Source: Pseudomonas asplenii | Lineage (GTDB): Bacteria > Pseudomonadota > Gammaproteobacteria > Pseudomonadales > Pseudomonadaceae | Assembly (NCBI RefSeq): GCF_900105475.1 | Contig: NZ_LT629777.1 | Span: 1,116,001 to 1,180,000 of the forward strand | Reading direction: 5' to 3' | Length of the DNA stretch: 64,000 nt | Shown: one piece after another, positions 52,933-63,187 of the stretch | Position numbering within the stretch: position 1 is the stretch's first letter | Layout: each line of letters starts with the position of its first letter | Translations under genes and position numbers: made by a program | Notes under the pieces: generated by a model | Databases searched by the model: none | What the model was told of the DNA's origin: nothing | The model's input: only the letters and a program-made list of their open reading frames with translations

Positions 52933-53041
52933 TTTAACGATGCGCAATCAACCGGTCACCCGAGCAGCAGTACTTGGCATTCGTTGTGCCTGGTCGCACA
53001 GCGTTACCCGGTACTCGTCTCAGGACAATGGAGCGTCGTAG

Positions 53042-54721
53042 ATGAGTGACAAGAACAGCGATGACCTCAAGCGTCAGGCCTCGGAGAACACCCTGGGCCT
53101 GAACCCCGTCGTCGGCTTGCGTAGAAAGGATCTTCTGACTTCAGCCCGAATGGTACTGGCCCAGACCATCCGGCAACCCATCCACAGCGCCCGACACGTC
53201 GCCCATTTCGGCATCGAACTCAAGAACGTGCTGTTCGGCAAATCCGAGCTGCAACCGGACCAGGACGACCGGCGCTTCTCTGATCCGGCCTGGAGCCAGA
53301 ACCCCCTCTACAAACGTTACCTGCAAACCTATCTGGCCTGGCGCAAGGAGCTCCACGACTGGATCGGCGACAGCTCACTCTCGGCCCAGGACATCAGCCG
53401 CGGACATTTCGTCATCAACCTGTTGACCGAGGCCATGGCGCCGACCAACAGCGCGGCCAACCCGGCGGCGGTCAAGCGTTTCTTCGAAACCGGCGGCAAG
53501 AGCCTGCTCGATGGCCTGTCGAACCTGGCCAAGGACCTGGTGCACAACGGCGGCATGCCCAGCCAGGTCAACATGAGCGCCTTCGAGGTCGGCAAGAACC
53601 TTGGCACCAGCGAAGGCGCGGTGGTCTTTCGCAACGACGTGCTGGAACTGATCCAGTACGGGCCGACCACCGAGCAGGTGCACGAGCGCCCTCTGCTGGT
53701 AGTGCCACCGCAGATCAACAAGTTCTATGTCTTCGACCTCAGCCCGGACAAGAGCCTGGCGCGCTTCTGCCTGCGCAGCCACCAGCAGACTTTCATCATC
53801 AGTTGGCGCAATCCGACCAAGGCCCAGCGTGAATGGGGCCTGTCGACCTACATCGAGGCGCTCAAGGAAGCCGTCGACGTGGTCTGTGCAATCACCGGCA
53901 GCAAGGACATCAACATGCTCGGTGCCTGCTCCGGCGGCATCACCTGCACTGCCCTGCTCGGTCACTACGCGGCCAGCGGCGAGAAGAAGGTCAACGCCCT
54001 GACCCTGCTGGTCAGCGTGCTCGATACCACCCTGGACACCCAGGTCGCGCTGTTCGTCGACGAACAGACCCTCGAAGCCGCCAAGCGCCACTCCTACCAG
54101 CAGGGCGTGCTGGAGGGCAGCGACATGGCCAAGGTGTTCGCCTGGATGCGGCCCAACGACCTGATCTGGAACTACTGGGTCAACAACTACCTGCTGGGCA
54201 ATGAGCCGCCGGTGTTCGACATCCTGTTCTGGAACAACGACACCACTCGCCTGCCCGCCGCATTCCACGGCGACCTGATCGAGATGTTCAAGAACAACCC
54301 GCTGGTGCGCGCCGGTGCCCTGGAAGTGTGCGGCACGCCGATCGACCTGAAGCAAGTCGACGCCGACATCTTCGCCCTGGCCGGCACCAACGATCACATC
54401 ACCCCCTGGAAGTCCTGCTACAAGTCGGCGCAGTTGTTCGGCGGCAAGGTCGAGTTCGTGCTGTCGAGCAGTGGGCATATCCAGAGCATCCTCAACCCGC
54501 CGGGCAATCCCAAGTCGCGCTACATGACCAACGAGGAGATGCCGGCCAAGGCCGAGGACTGGCAGGAAAACTCCACCAAGCATACCGACTCCTGGTGGCT
54601 ACACTGGCAGGCCTGGCTGGCAGCGCGCGCAGGCAAGCTGAAGAAATCGCCGACCAGCCTGGGCAGCAAGGCCTATCCACCGGCTGAGGCGGCACCGGGC
54701 ACCTACGTGCACGAGCGCTAG
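53042..54721 (+). CDS. phaC1: Class II PHA synthase PhaC1
   Basis: The product is 559 aa, the normal length for a class II synthase. The lipase-box-like motif GACSGG contains Cys296, and Asp451 (GTNDHITPW) and His479 (SSSGHIQS) complete the catalytic triad. It polymerises medium-chain (R)-3-hydroxyacyl-CoA at the granule surface. It leads phaC1-phaZ-phaC2-phaD. The second synthase in the window shares its layout throughout. Confidence 0.97.
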   Translation: MSDKNSDDLKRQASENTLGLNPVVGLRRKDLLTSARMVLAQTIRQPIHSARHVAHFGIELKNVLFGKSELQPDQDDRRFSDPAWSQNPLYKRYLQTYLAWRKELHDWIGDSSLSAQDISRGHFVINLLTEAMAPTNSAANPAAVKRFFETGGKSLLDGLSNLAKDLVHNGGMPSQVNMSAFEVGKNLGTSEGAVVFRNDVLELIQYGPTTEQVHERPLLVVPPQINKFYVFDLSPDKSLARFCLRSHQQTFIISWRNPTKAQREWGLSTYIEALKEAVDVVCAITGSKDINMLGACSGGITCTALLGHYAASGEKKVNALTLLVSVLDTTLDTQVALFVDEQTLEAAKRHSYQQGVLEGSDMAKVFAWMRPNDLIWNYWVNNYLLGNEPPVFDILFWNNDTTRLPAAFHGDLIEMFKNNPLVRAGALEVCGTPIDLKQVDADIFALAGTNDHITPWKSCYKSAQLFGGKVEFVLSSSGHIQSILNPPGNPKSRYMTNEEMPAKAEDWQENSTKHTDSWWLHWQAWLAARAGKLKKSPTSLGSKAYPPAEAAPGTYVHER

Positions 54722-54732
54722 ACAGCGCCGCT

Positions 54733-54771
54733 TGCAGGAGCCGGCGGTGCGGCGACCCGCCCGCTCCTGCA
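54733..54771 (+). terminator. Hairpin between phaC1 and phaZ
   Basis: TGCAGGAGC (54733-54741) and GCTCCTGCA (54763-54771) form a 9-bp stem with a 21-base GC-rich loop 12 bases after phaC1. No T-run follows; it may attenuate or stabilise the message and not end it fully. Confidence 0.5.
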
Positions 54772-54835
54772 GGGATAACGTGCACATGAGGGATCACGTG
54801 CGCAGGGAAACAGGATTCAACACAGGGCTCGCAGC

Positions 54836-55693
54836 ATGCCGCAACCGTTCATTTTCAGAACCATCGAGCTGGACGGTCAGACCATCCGTACCGCGGTTCG
54901 CCCCGGCAAGCCTCACCTGACGCCGCTGCTGGTTTTCAATGGCATCGGCGCCAACCTGGAGTTGGTCTTTCCGTTCGTTCAGGCACTCGACCCGGACCTG
55001 GAGGTCATCGCTTTCGACGTCCCCGGCGTCGGCGGCTCGTCCACGCCCAGCCGCCCCTACCGCTTTCCCGGCCTGGCCAAGCTCAGCGCCCGGATGCTCG
55101 ATTATCTGGACTATGGCCAGGTCAATGCGGTTGGGGTGTCCTGGGGCGGGGCCCTGGCCCAACAGTTCGCCCACGACTACCCGGAACGCTGCAAGAAGCT
55201 GATCCTCGCGGCCACCGCCGCCGGCGCGATCATGGTCCCGGGCAAGCCCAAGGTGCTGTGGAACATGGCCAGTCCGCGCCGCTACATCCAGCCCTCCCAC
55301 GTTATCCGCATCGCCCCGACCATCTACGGCGGCGCCTTCCGCCGCGATCCGCATCTGGCCGCCGAACACGCGGCCAAGGTGCGTTCGGCAGGCAAGCTGG
55401 GCTATTACTGGCAACTGTTCGCCGGTCTCGGCTGGACCAGCATCCACTGGCTGCACAAGATCCGCCAACCCACCCTGGTACTGGCCGGAGACGATGACCC
55501 GTTGATTCCGCTGATCAATATGCGCCTGCTGGCCTGGCGTATTCCCAATGCCCAGCTACACATAATCGATGACGGCCATTTGTTCCTGATCACCCGGGCC
55601 GAAGCCGTGGCGCCCATCATCATGAAGTTCCTCCAGGAAGAACGGCAGCGGGCCGTCATGCACCCGCAACCGGCGCCATTCAAAAGCCCCTGA
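54836..55693 (+). CDS. phaZ: Intracellular mcl-PHA depolymerase PhaZ
   Basis: The product is 285 aa, an alpha/beta hydrolase without signal peptide. The lipase box GVSWGG holds Ser102; the acid is likely in GDDDPLIP and His in DDGHLFLI. It releases 3-hydroxy acids from stored polyester. Its place between the two synthases is the standard mcl-PHA order. Confidence 0.96.
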   Translation: MPQPFIFRTIELDGQTIRTAVRPGKPHLTPLLVFNGIGANLELVFPFVQALDPDLEVIAFDVPGVGGSSTPSRPYRFPGLAKLSARMLDYLDYGQVNAVGVSWGGALAQQFAHDYPERCKKLILAATAAGAIMVPGKPKVLWNMASPRRYIQPSHVIRIAPTIYGGAFRRDPHLAAEHAAKVRSAGKLGYYWQLFAGLGWTSIHWLHKIRQPTLVLAGDDDPLIPLINMRLLAWRIPNAQLHIIDDGHLFLITRAEAVAPIIMKFLQEERQRAVMHPQPAPFKSP

Positions 55694-55821
55694 GGCGGCC
55701 CCATTCGCAACGTGCCCGCTGCCAGGACGTCGGCAGGGCGCAACAGAGACGTAGCCGTGAACGGCTGCGGCCTGGCGCGATGTATCGGTTGATCAGCTTG
55801 ATGACGAAGGAGTGTTGATTC

Positions 55822-57504
55822 ATGCCAGACAAACCCGCGACGGGCTCGCTTTCCACCCCCGCCGCACGCCTCAACGCACAAAGTGCGATGACCGGCCTGC
55901 GCGGCCAGGATCTGTTTTCCACCCTGCGCAGCGTCGCTACCCAGGGCCTGCGCAATCCGTTGCACACGGCCCGGCATGCACTGGCCCTGGGCAACCAGTT
56001 GGGCAAGGTGCTGCTCGGCGACACGCCGCACCAACCGTGCCCGCGGGACCAGCGATTCAGCGACCCGACCTGGAGCCTGAACCCCTTTTACCGGCGCGGC
56101 CTGCAAGCCTACCTGGCGTGGCAGACCCAGGTCCGGCACTGGATCGACGACATCCAGTTGAGCGATGACGACCGGGCCCGGGCGCACTTCGTCTTCAGCC
56201 TGCTCAACGATGCCGTGGCACCCTCCAATACCTTGCTCAACCCCCTGGCGATCAAGGAACTGTTCAACTCCGGCGGCAACAGTATCGTGCGCGGCGTCAG
56301 CCACCTGGTGAACGACATGCTGCACAACAATGGCCTGCCCAGCCAGGTCAGCAAGCATTCCTTCGAGGTCGGCAAGACCGTGGCCACCACCCAGGGCTCG
56401 GTGGTGTTTCGCAACGAACTGCTGGAACTGATCCAGTACCGGCCAATGAGCGAAAAACAGTACGCCAAGCCGCTGTTGATCGTGCCGCCGCAAATCAACA
56501 AGTACTACATCTTCGACCTCAGTCCGGCCAACAGCCTCGTGCAGTACGCCCTGAAAAACAGCTTGCAGGTGTTCATCATCAGTTGGCGCAACCCTGACGT
56601 ACGCCATCGCGAGTGGGGCCTGTCGAGCTATGTCGAAGCGGTGGAGCAGGCCATGGATGTCTGCCGCAGCATCACCACCAGCCGCGAGGTCAACCTGGTC
56701 GGCGCCTGTGCCGGCGGCCTGACCATCGCCGCGCTGCAAGGCCACCTGCAGGCCAAGCGTCAGTTGCGCCGGGTCGCGAGTGCCACTTACCTGGTCAGCC
56801 TGCTCGACAGCCGCCTGGAAAGCCCCGCAACCCTGTTCGTCGACGAGCAGACCCTTGAAGCGGCCAAGCGCCGTTCCTATCAGCAAGGCGTGCTGGATGG
56901 CCGGGACATGGCCAAGGTATTCGCCTGGATGCGGCCCAACGATCTGATCTGGAACTATTGGGTCAACAACTACCTGATGGGCAAGGAGCCGCCGGCCTTC
57001 GACATCCTCTACTGGAACAACGACCACACCCGCCTGCCGGCGGCGCTGCACGGCGATCTGCTGGACTTTTTCAAGCACAACCCACTCCGTCACCCCGGCG
57101 GCCTGGAGGTCTGCGGCACGCCCATCGATCTGCAGAAAGTCACGGTCGACAGCTTCAGCGTCGGCGGCATCAACGACCACATCACCCCCTGGGACGCGGT
57201 CTATCGCTCGACGCTGCTGCTGGGTGGCGAACGCCGATTCGTGTTGTGCAATAGCGGCCATATCCAGAGCATCCTCAACCCGCCGGGCAACCCCAAGGCC
57301 AACTACCTCGAGAACCTCAAGCTGAGCAGCGACCCTCGCGCCTGGTACTACGATGGCCAGCGGGTCGAGGGCAGTTGGTGGCCGCAATGGCTGGAGTGGG
57401 TCCAGGCCCGCTCAGGCGCCCTGAAAGAAACCCGGCTGACCCTCGGCGACGCCAAGTACCCGCCCATGGAAGCTGCACCCGGCATTTATGTCCGGGTGCG
57501 TTGA
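55822..57504 (+). CDS. phaC2: Class II PHA synthase PhaC2
   Basis: The product is 560 aa, a paralogue of PhaC1. The triad is Cys296 (GACAGG), Asp452 (GGINDHITPW) and His480 (NSGHIQSIL). The catalytic box has Ala where PhaC1 has Ser (GACAGG against GACSGG). A strong AAGGAG ribosome site precedes the ATG. It makes medium-chain polyesters with some different chain-length preference, by family knowledge. Confidence 0.97.
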   Translation: MPDKPATGSLSTPAARLNAQSAMTGLRGQDLFSTLRSVATQGLRNPLHTARHALALGNQLGKVLLGDTPHQPCPRDQRFSDPTWSLNPFYRRGLQAYLAWQTQVRHWIDDIQLSDDDRARAHFVFSLLNDAVAPSNTLLNPLAIKELFNSGGNSIVRGVSHLVNDMLHNNGLPSQVSKHSFEVGKTVATTQGSVVFRNELLELIQYRPMSEKQYAKPLLIVPPQINKYYIFDLSPANSLVQYALKNSLQVFIISWRNPDVRHREWGLSSYVEAVEQAMDVCRSITTSREVNLVGACAGGLTIAALQGHLQAKRQLRRVASATYLVSLLDSRLESPATLFVDEQTLEAAKRRSYQQGVLDGRDMAKVFAWMRPNDLIWNYWVNNYLMGKEPPAFDILYWNNDHTRLPAALHGDLLDFFKHNPLRHPGGLEVCGTPIDLQKVTVDSFSVGGINDHITPWDAVYRSTLLLGGERRFVLCNSGHIQSILNPPGNPKANYLENLKLSSDPRAWYYDGQRVEGSWWPQWLEWVQARSGALKETRLTLGDAKYPPMEAAPGIYVRVR

Positions 57505-57567
57505 ATATCATCGAACACGGCTGCCCCGCAGCCGTGAAGAACGACTGGCCAGACCTAAGAAGACTGG

Positions 57568-58188
57568 ATGAAAACCCGCGACCGGATTCTTGAATGCACG
57601 CTGCAATTGTTCAACAACAAGGGCGAGCCCAATGTTTCGACCATGGAGATCGCCAATGAACTGGGGATCAGCCCAGGCAATCTCTACTACCACTTCCATG
57701 GCAAGGAGCCGCTGGTACTGGAGTTGTTCGAGCGATTCCAGGCCGAGCTGACACCGCTGCTGGACCCTCCGGCGAATGTTGAACTGGCGCCCGAAGACTA
57801 TTGGTTTTTTCTGCACCTGATCGTCGAGCGCCTGTCCCAGTACCGCTTTCTGTTCCAGGACCTGTCCAACCTGGCCGGCCGTCTGCCCAAGCTCGCCAGG
57901 GGCATTCGCAACCTGCTCAACGCACTCAAGCGCACCCTTGCCTCGCTGCTCGCGCAACTGAAGGCACAAGGGTTTATCGTCAGCGAAACCCAGGCATTGG
58001 GGCAGTTGGTGGAGCAGATCACCCTGACCCTGCTGTTCTCACTGGACTACCAACGGATTCTGGGCCGCGAGGGTGAAGTGCGGTTGGTGGTGTACCAGAT
58101 CATGATGCTGGTGGCCCCGCACCTGCTGCCGCCGGCCCGGTTGGCGACGGAGCGGATGGCCTTGCGTTATCTCGAAGAGCCCGAGTAG
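57568..58188 (+). CDS. phaD: TetR-family regulator PhaD
   Basis: The product is 206 aa. The N-terminal helix-turn-helix is TMEIANELGISPGNLYYHF, typical of TetR proteins, and the ligand-binding domain follows. PhaD activates the phaC1 and phaI promoters in P. putida. It is the last gene of the + strand pha run and faces phaF, with a terminator between. Confidence 0.94.
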   Translation: MKTRDRILECTLQLFNNKGEPNVSTMEIANELGISPGNLYYHFHGKEPLVLELFERFQAELTPLLDPPANVELAPEDYWFFLHLIVERLSQYRFLFQDLSNLAGRLPKLARGIRNLLNALKRTLASLLAQLKAQGFIVSETQALGQLVEQITLTLLFSLDYQRILGREGEVRLVVYQIMMLVAPHLLPPARLATERMALRYLEEPE

Positions 58189-58234
58189 GCGACCGGCGCT
58201 GCGGAGGCCGAACCTGACGACAGCCAACCCAAAC

Positions 58235-58268
58235 GAAAACGCCCGACCTTCACAGGCCGGGCGTTTTC
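58235..58268. terminator. Bidirectional terminator phaD/phaF
   Basis: GAAAACGCCCG (58235-58245) and CGGGCGTTTTC (58258-58268) form an 11-bp stem with A and T runs on the two flanks. It serves both convergent transcripts. Confidence 0.9.
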
Positions 58269-58285
58269 ACTGCGCAAAGTACCAC

Positions 58286-59134
58286 TCAGGACTGGGAGGA
58301 CGGCGCCGACGGAGCCGGGGCCGCAGCCGGAGCGGCTGGAGCAGCCGGGGACACCGAGTTGGTGGTGGTCGGTGCAACAGCTGGCTTCGCCGCGGCAGGT
58401 GCTGCTGGCTTGGCTGCTGGCTTCGCCGCTGCCGGTTTTTTCGCGGCGGCAGGCTTCGCGGCGGGTTTGGCCGCCGGTTTTGCAGCGGCAGGTTTCGCAG
58501 CAGGCTTGGCCGCCGGTTTTGCAGCGGCAGGCTTCGCAGCAGGCTTAGCCGCTACAGGCTTGGCTGCGGGCTTGGCGGCCGCCGTCTTCGCCGCTGGCTT
58601 GGCCGCCGCTTTCGCAGCAGGTTTGGCCGCCGCGGTTTTCGCTGCCGGCTTCGCCAGTGGCTTGGCTGCAGTTTTCGCCGCTGGTTTGGCTGCTGCCGTC
58701 TTCGCTGCAACGGGCGCCACTTTCTGGCCGGTGAGCTGCTCGATCTGCCGGGTCAGGGTATCGACCTTGCTATTGAGCGCCTTCACTTCATTGCGGCTGG
58801 GAACGCCCAGACGCGAGATGGCACTGTTCAGGCGCTTGTCGAAAGCCTCTTCCAGTTCGTCCCACTTGCCCAGGGCGCGCTCCTTGACGCCGCTGATACG
58901 CGACTTGGCGGAACCGGCGGAATCCTTGGCCGCCTCGACAGTCTTGTCCACAGCGCTCTTGGTCAGTTTCTCGGCTTTTTCGCCGTCCTTGACCAGGCTC
59001 TCGAAAAGCTTGCTGCCGTCACTGTCGATTTTCGAGTAAACGCCCAAACCGGCCAGCCAGATCTTGCGGGAGTACTCCTCAACCTTCCCGATCCACGAGC
59101 TGCCTTCTTTCTGAGTATTCTTTTTGCCAGCCAT
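58286..59134 (-). CDS. phaF: PHA granule-associated protein PhaF
   Basis: The product is 282 aa. The first 135 or so residues form a phasin domain (IGKVEEYSRKIWLAGLGVY and a coiled coil) that coats PHA granules. The C-terminal half is built from repeated AAKPA units, like histone H1, and binds DNA, so that granules segregate with the nucleoid. A 39-base tandem duplication lies in the repeat region. PhaI starts upstream and ends 10 bases before this ATG. Confidence 0.95.
   Translation of the reverse strand: MAGKKNTQKEGSSWIGKVEEYSRKIWLAGLGVYSKIDSDGSKLFESLVKDGEKAEKLTKSAVDKTVEAAKDSAGSAKSRISGVKERALGKWDELEEAFDKRLNSAISRLGVPSRNEVKALNSKVDTLTRQIEQLTGQKVAPVAAKTAAAKPAAKTAAKPLAKPAAKTAAAKPAAKAAAKPAAKTAAAKPAAKPVAAKPAAKPAAAKPAAKPAAKPAAAKPAAKPAAKPAAAKKPAAAKPAAKPAAPAAAKPAVAPTTTNSVSPAAPAAPAAAPAPSAPSSQS
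58470..58547. repeat. 39-bp tandem duplication inside phaF
   Basis: Two adjacent 39-base units (58470-58508 and 58509-58547) differ at only about two positions. Each begins gccgccggttttgcagcggc and encodes 13 residues of the AAKPA repeat region. Confidence 0.75.
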
Positions 59135-59144
59135 CCCGTTCTCC

Positions 59145-59567
59145 TTAATGTTTACGCGCTACACGTTCGAGCAATGCCGTCAACTCATCGAGCTTAGCAG
59201 AGAGTGCCTCAACGTCATGTTTAGACGGAATCCCGATGCGATTCAAGGCACTGGCGACACGGTTGTCGAAAGCTTTCTCGACCTTGTCCAGCTGCACTTC
59301 GACTCGACCCTTGAGGCTGCTGACGTCGCTCTTCACGTTATCGATCTGGCTGTTGGCGGCTTCAAGCGTCGCATCGACAGCTTTTTTTCCTTCCTTTTCA
59401 GCAGCTTGACCGGCCTTTACGAGTTCCTGGAAGTACTCGCTGCCTTCCTTGCCAACCTTGGCGTAGGCGCCCAGGCCCGCCAGCCAGATCTTGCGGGCAT
59501 AGAGTTTCACTTCAGCCAGGGCGGTGGGCTGAACGTCGGATTTTTTCTTCAGACTGACTTTGGCCAT
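59145..59567 (-). CDS. phaI: Phasin PhaI
   Basis: The product is 140 aa from the ATG at 59567, which has GAGGTG upstream. It has the phasin segment LYARKIWLAGLGAYAKVG, shared with PhaF, and a long helical C-terminal coiled coil. It coats PHA granules. phaI-phaF form an operon convergent with phaD. Confidence 0.95.
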   Translation of the reverse strand: MAKVSLKKKSDVQPTALAEVKLYARKIWLAGLGAYAKVGKEGSEYFQELVKAGQAAEKEGKKAVDATLEAANSQIDNVKSDVSSLKGRVEVQLDKVEKAFDNRVASALNRIGIPSKHDVEALSAKLDELTALLERVARKH

Positions 59568-59684
59568 GGTGCACCTCACACGTGAACGGTTGGAGGAACT
59601 GCCCGAGAGAACGGGGACTTGAGCATACGGTAATCAGAAATTTTAGAATGAGCACCCTAACCGTTGGAGTGGGCGCCCACGGCT

Positions 59685-59960
59685 TCAGGCCAGGGCCTTG
59701 TCCAGCGCCCTCTCGATTTCGCTCTTGATGGTGCCGCTCATGGCCGACATCAGCATACCCAGCTCGACATCCACCCTGATCCGGTCTGCGGCGATCGTCA
59801 CTTCACCGGTGACGCCAGAACGCTTCAGGCTCACGGTATCGCCCGACCAACGCGGCGCCAGGCCATACTGGTCGGCCAGTTTCTGCACCAGCGCCTCGGC
59901 TTTCTCACGGGCACCTGCCAGACCCAGATGATGGGCACGTTCGACACTAATCCGGGCCAT
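59685..59960 (-). CDS. Polyhydroxyalkanoic acid system family protein
   Basis: The product is 91 aa from the ATG at 59960 with AGGAG 8 bases upstream; the open frame continues to 60098 without need. It starts MARISVERAHHLGLAGAREK, matching the small PHA_gran_rgn family that sits beside pha genes. It has a mixed alpha/beta SRPBCC-like look (TIAADRIRVDVELG). Its biochemical job is not established. It is divergent from ubiE. Confidence 0.85.
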   Translation of the reverse strand: MARISVERAHHLGLAGAREKAEALVQKLADQYGLAPRWSGDTVSLKRSGVTGEVTIAADRIRVDVELGMLMSAMSGTIKSEIERALDKALA

Positions 59961-60118
59961 CGATTGACTCCTGTTCTCTATAAGGTAGGCCGGAACGGCC
60001 TTGAACTGCGCTGCGTCAATCCGCCCCGGTCGCCCACTATACTTACATTCCGCCTTTGCCAAGACAAAGCCGGCTACCGGGATTAGAATGGCCCGCATTC
60101 TCTTCTGGTGACAGCGAT

Positions 60119-60889
60119 ATGACTGATCAGCGCAAAGGCAGCGATGCCGAACCCACCACTCACTTCGGCTACAAGAATGTGCCGGAAAGCGAAAAGGCCG
60201 GCAAAGTCGCCGAGGTCTTTCACTCGGTGGCCGCCAAGTACGACCTGATGAACGACGTCCTTTCCGTTGGCATGCACCGCCTGTGGAAGCGTTTCACCAT
60301 CGAGCTGTCGGGCGTGCGCACGGGTAACCGGGTCCTGGACATCGCCGGTGGCACGGGTGATCTGGCGGCGAAGTTCTCGCATCTGGTAGGCCCGACCGGC
60401 CAGGTCGTGCTGGCCGATATCAATGCGTCCATGCTCAAGGTCGGTCGCGATCGCCTGCTGGACCGAGGCGTGGCCGGCAACATCGAATTCGTCCAGGCCG
60501 ATGCGGAAAAGCTGCCGTTCCCGGACAACCACTTCGACTGCGTGACCATCGCCTTCGGCCTGCGTAACGTCACCCACAAGGAAGACGCCCTGCGCTCCAT
60601 GCTGCGGGTGCTCAAGCCCGGCGGCCGGCTGCTGGTGCTGGAGTTCTCCAAACCGACCAACACCCTGATGTCCAAGGTCTACGACGCCTATTCGTTCGCC
60701 TTCATGCCGCTGGCCGGCAAGCTGATCACCAACGACTCGGAAAGCTATCGCTACCTGGCCGAATCGATCCGCATGCACCCGAACCAGGAAACCCTCAAGT
60801 CGATGATGGTGGACGCCGGTTTCGACCGTGTGACCTACCACAACATGACCTCGGGCATCGTCGCCCTGCATCGCGGCATCAAGCCCTGA
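60119..60889 (+). CDS. ubiE: Ubiquinone/menaquinone methyltransferase UbiE
   Basis: The product is 256 aa from the ATG at 60119. The SAM motif is [15 protein letters not shown] and the UbiE signature is [18 protein letters not shown]. It C-methylates the ring in ubiquinone synthesis. It shares one base with the start of ubiJ and heads ubiE-ubiJ-ubiB. Confidence 0.97.
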   Translation: MTDQRKGSDAEPTTHFGYKNVPESEKAGKVAEVFHSVAAKYDLMNDVLSVGMHRLWKRFTIELSGVRTGNRVLDIAGGTGDLAAKFSHLVGPTGQVVLADINASMLKVGRDRLLDRGVAGNIEFVQADAEKLPFPDNHFDCVTIAFGLRNVTHKEDALRSMLRVLKPGGRLLVLEFSKPTNTLMSKVYDAYSFAFMPLAGKLITNDSESYRYLAESIRMHPNQETLKSMMVDAGFDRVTYHNMTSGIVALHRGIKP

Positions 60890-61506
60890 TGCTGCTCAGC
60901 GGCCTTCTCGCCGGTGTCGAGCACGGTATCAACCGGGTTCTGCGCCTGGATGGCACTGCCCTGGCTCGCCTCGCGCACCTGACGGGCAAGGTCATCGAGG
61001 TCGACAGCCCGGCCTTGAAGCTGTTCATCCTGCCCAGCGACGAAGGCTTGCTACTGGCGGCCCACTGGGCCGCCGAGGCCGATTGTATCCTCCGTGCACC
61101 GACCTCCAGCCTGCTCAACCTGGCCCTGAGCAGGGACAAGAGCGCCGTCCTGCACGGCCCGGACGTGCATCTGGAAGGCGACAGCGCAGTGCTGCTGGAC
61201 CTGGCCGCCGTGCTGCAGGATCTGGAGCTGGACTGGGAGTACGAGCTGTCGCGCTGGCTTGGCCCGGTGGCCACGCAGTTGATCAGCGGCCACCTGCGCA
61301 GCCGTGCCGACTGGTACCGGCAGGGCTTCGCCAGCCTCAACCAGAACCTGGCCGAATACCTCAGCGAAGAGTCGCGGGCACTGGTCGGCAAACACGAGGC
61401 CGAAGCCCGTTTTGCTGAACTCGACCGACTCAAGCTCGATCTAGAACGACTCGAGGCGCGTTTCGAACGCCTTTCCCGATCCCTCAATTCCAGCGATAAC
61501 GCATGA
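60889..61506 (+). CDS. ubiJ: Ubiquinone biosynthesis accessory factor UbiJ (SCP2 domain)
   Basis: The product is 205 aa. The N-terminal SCP2-like lipid-binding domain occupies residues 10-120, and the C-terminus ends in a coiled coil ([20 protein letters not shown]). UbiJ binds lipid and forms the Ubi complex with UbiK. The start overlaps ubiE by one base (TGATG) and the end overlaps ubiB by four (ATGA). Confidence 0.92.
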   Translation: MLLSGLLAGVEHGINRVLRLDGTALARLAHLTGKVIEVDSPALKLFILPSDEGLLLAAHWAAEADCILRAPTSSLLNLALSRDKSAVLHGPDVHLEGDSAVLLDLAAVLQDLELDWEYELSRWLGPVATQLISGHLRSRADWYRQGFASLNQNLAEYLSEESRALVGKHEAEARFAELDRLKLDLERLEARFERLSRSLNSSDNA

Positions 61507-63107
61507 AGCTGATTGCCGTCCGCCGTCTGTTGCGCATCCAGCGCGTCGTGATCCGCTACCGTCTCGATGACCTGCTGTTCGACCTGCCCCTGCCCTGGTT
61601 TCTCCTGGCCTTGCGTTTTGCCCTGCCTTGGCGCTGGTTCCCGCGCAAGCCGCTGGAACTGAGCCGTGGCGCACGGTTGCGCCTGGCACTGCAGGACCTG
61701 GGACCGATTTTCATCAAGTTCGGCCAGATCCTCTCGACCCGCCGCGACCTGCTGCCCGAGGACATCGCCGACGAGCTGATGCTGTTGCAGGACCGCGTGC
61801 CGCCGTTCGATTCGCAAAAGGCCGTGGCCCTGATCGAGTCGCAATTGGGCCGCAAGATCGGCGAAGTCTTCAGCCGCTTCGACATCGAACCGCTGGCCTC
61901 GGCCTCGGTAGCCCAGGTCCACGCCGCACAACTCAAGAGCGGCGAGGAGGTGGTGGTGAAGGTCATCCGGCCGGGCCTCAAGCCGGTCATCGCCCAGGAC
62001 CTGGCCTGGCTGTTCATCCTCGCCCGCACCGCCGAGCGGCTCTCCGCCGATGCCCGCCTGCTGCACCCGGTGGACGTGGTCAGCGACTACGAGAAAACCA
62101 TCTACGACGAACTCGACCTGCTGCGCGAGGCGGCCAACGCCAGCCAACTGCGGCGCAACTTCGAAGGCTCGGACATGATGTACGTGCCCCAGGTCTACTG
62201 GGACTGGTGCCGCCCGAAAGTGCTGGTGATGGAGCGCATCTACGGCATCCAGGTCACTGACCTGGCGACCCTCGCCGACCAGCGCACCGACATGAAGATG
62301 CTCGCCGAGCGCGGCGTGGAAATCTTCTTCACCCAGGTCTTTCGCGACAGTTTTTTCCATGCCGACATGCACCCCGGCAATATCTTCGTCAGCACCGTCA
62401 ACCCGTGGAGCCCGCAGTACATCGCCATCGACTGCGGTATCGTCGGCAGCCTGACGCCACAGGACCAGGACTACCTGGCGCGCAACCTGTTCGCCTTCTT
62501 CAAGCGTGACTACCGCCGCGTCGCCCAGTTGCACATCGACTCGGGCTGGGTTCCGGCGGACACCCGGCTCAACGAGTTCGAGGCGGCGATCCGTACCGTC
62601 TGCGAACCGATCTTCGAGAAACCGCTGAAGGACATTTCCTTCGGCCAGGTACTGATGCGCCTGTTCCAGACCGCCCGACGCTTCAACATGGAGGTCCAGC
62701 CACAACTGGTACTGTTGCAGAAGACCCTGCTCAACATCGAAGGCCTGGGTCGCCAGTTGTACCCGGAACTGGACCTGTGGAGCACCGCGCAGCCGTTCCT
62801 CGAGCGCTGGATGCGCGAGCGCGTCAGCCCCAAGACGCTGTTGGGCAACCTGCAAAGCCAGGTCGAGCAACTGCCGCACCTGGCCAACATGACCCGCGAC
62901 CTGCTTGAGCGTCTGTCGCAACCGCATGCTGCCAACCCCGAGCCGCCCTACAAAAAGCGCAAGGACGACTGGCTGCTGCGCCTGCTCGGTTCACTGCATC
63001 TGGGCAGCGGCGCGTTCCTCGCCGCTGGCGGGCCGTTGCAGGACCTGGGTCACTGGCCTGCGGGCGTCATGATGGCAATCGGTCTGTATCTGGTCGTGCG
63101 CCGATAG
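61503..63107 (+). CDS. ubiB: Ubiquinone biosynthesis protein UbiB (atypical kinase-like)
   Basis: The product is 534 aa. The KxGQ motif is in [18 protein letters not shown], the Ala-rich loop is in [12 protein letters not shown], and the catalytic-like segment is [12 protein letters not shown]. Two C-terminal membrane helices (ending [14 protein letters not shown]) anchor it. It is an ADCK/UbiB ATPase needed for ubiquinone synthesis. Confidence 0.96.
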   Translation: MKLIAVRRLLRIQRVVIRYRLDDLLFDLPLPWFLLALRFALPWRWFPRKPLELSRGARLRLALQDLGPIFIKFGQILSTRRDLLPEDIADELMLLQDRVPPFDSQKAVALIESQLGRKIGEVFSRFDIEPLASASVAQVHAAQLKSGEEVVVKVIRPGLKPVIAQDLAWLFILARTAERLSADARLLHPVDVVSDYEKTIYDELDLLREAANASQLRRNFEGSDMMYVPQVYWDWCRPKVLVMERIYGIQVTDLATLADQRTDMKMLAERGVEIFFTQVFRDSFFHADMHPGNIFVSTVNPWSPQYIAIDCGIVGSLTPQDQDYLARNLFAFFKRDYRRVAQLHIDSGWVPADTRLNEFEAAIRTVCEPIFEKPLKDISFGQVLMRLFQTARRFNMEVQPQLVLLQKTLLNIEGLGRQLYPELDLWSTAQPFLERWMRERVSPKTLLGNLQSQVEQLPHLANMTRDLLERLSQPHAANPEPPYKKRKDDWLLRLLGSLHLGSGAFLAAGGPLQDLGHWPAGVMMAIGLYLVVRR

Positions 63108-63187
63108 CCAGCAGGGCTCGCGGCTGGCAAACTGTTCATTCGCCGAGGCCCAGCCACGCAGGTTGTGTCCGGTTGTCGGAGTCGAAG

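Noticed and set aside
58359..59039. Repeat array in phaF considered as CRISPR
   Set aside because: The repeats are coding AAKPA units without unique spacers.
60879..62927. 682-codon open frame opposite ubiJ/ubiB
   Set aside because: It spans two real genes on the other strand and has no start context or domain.
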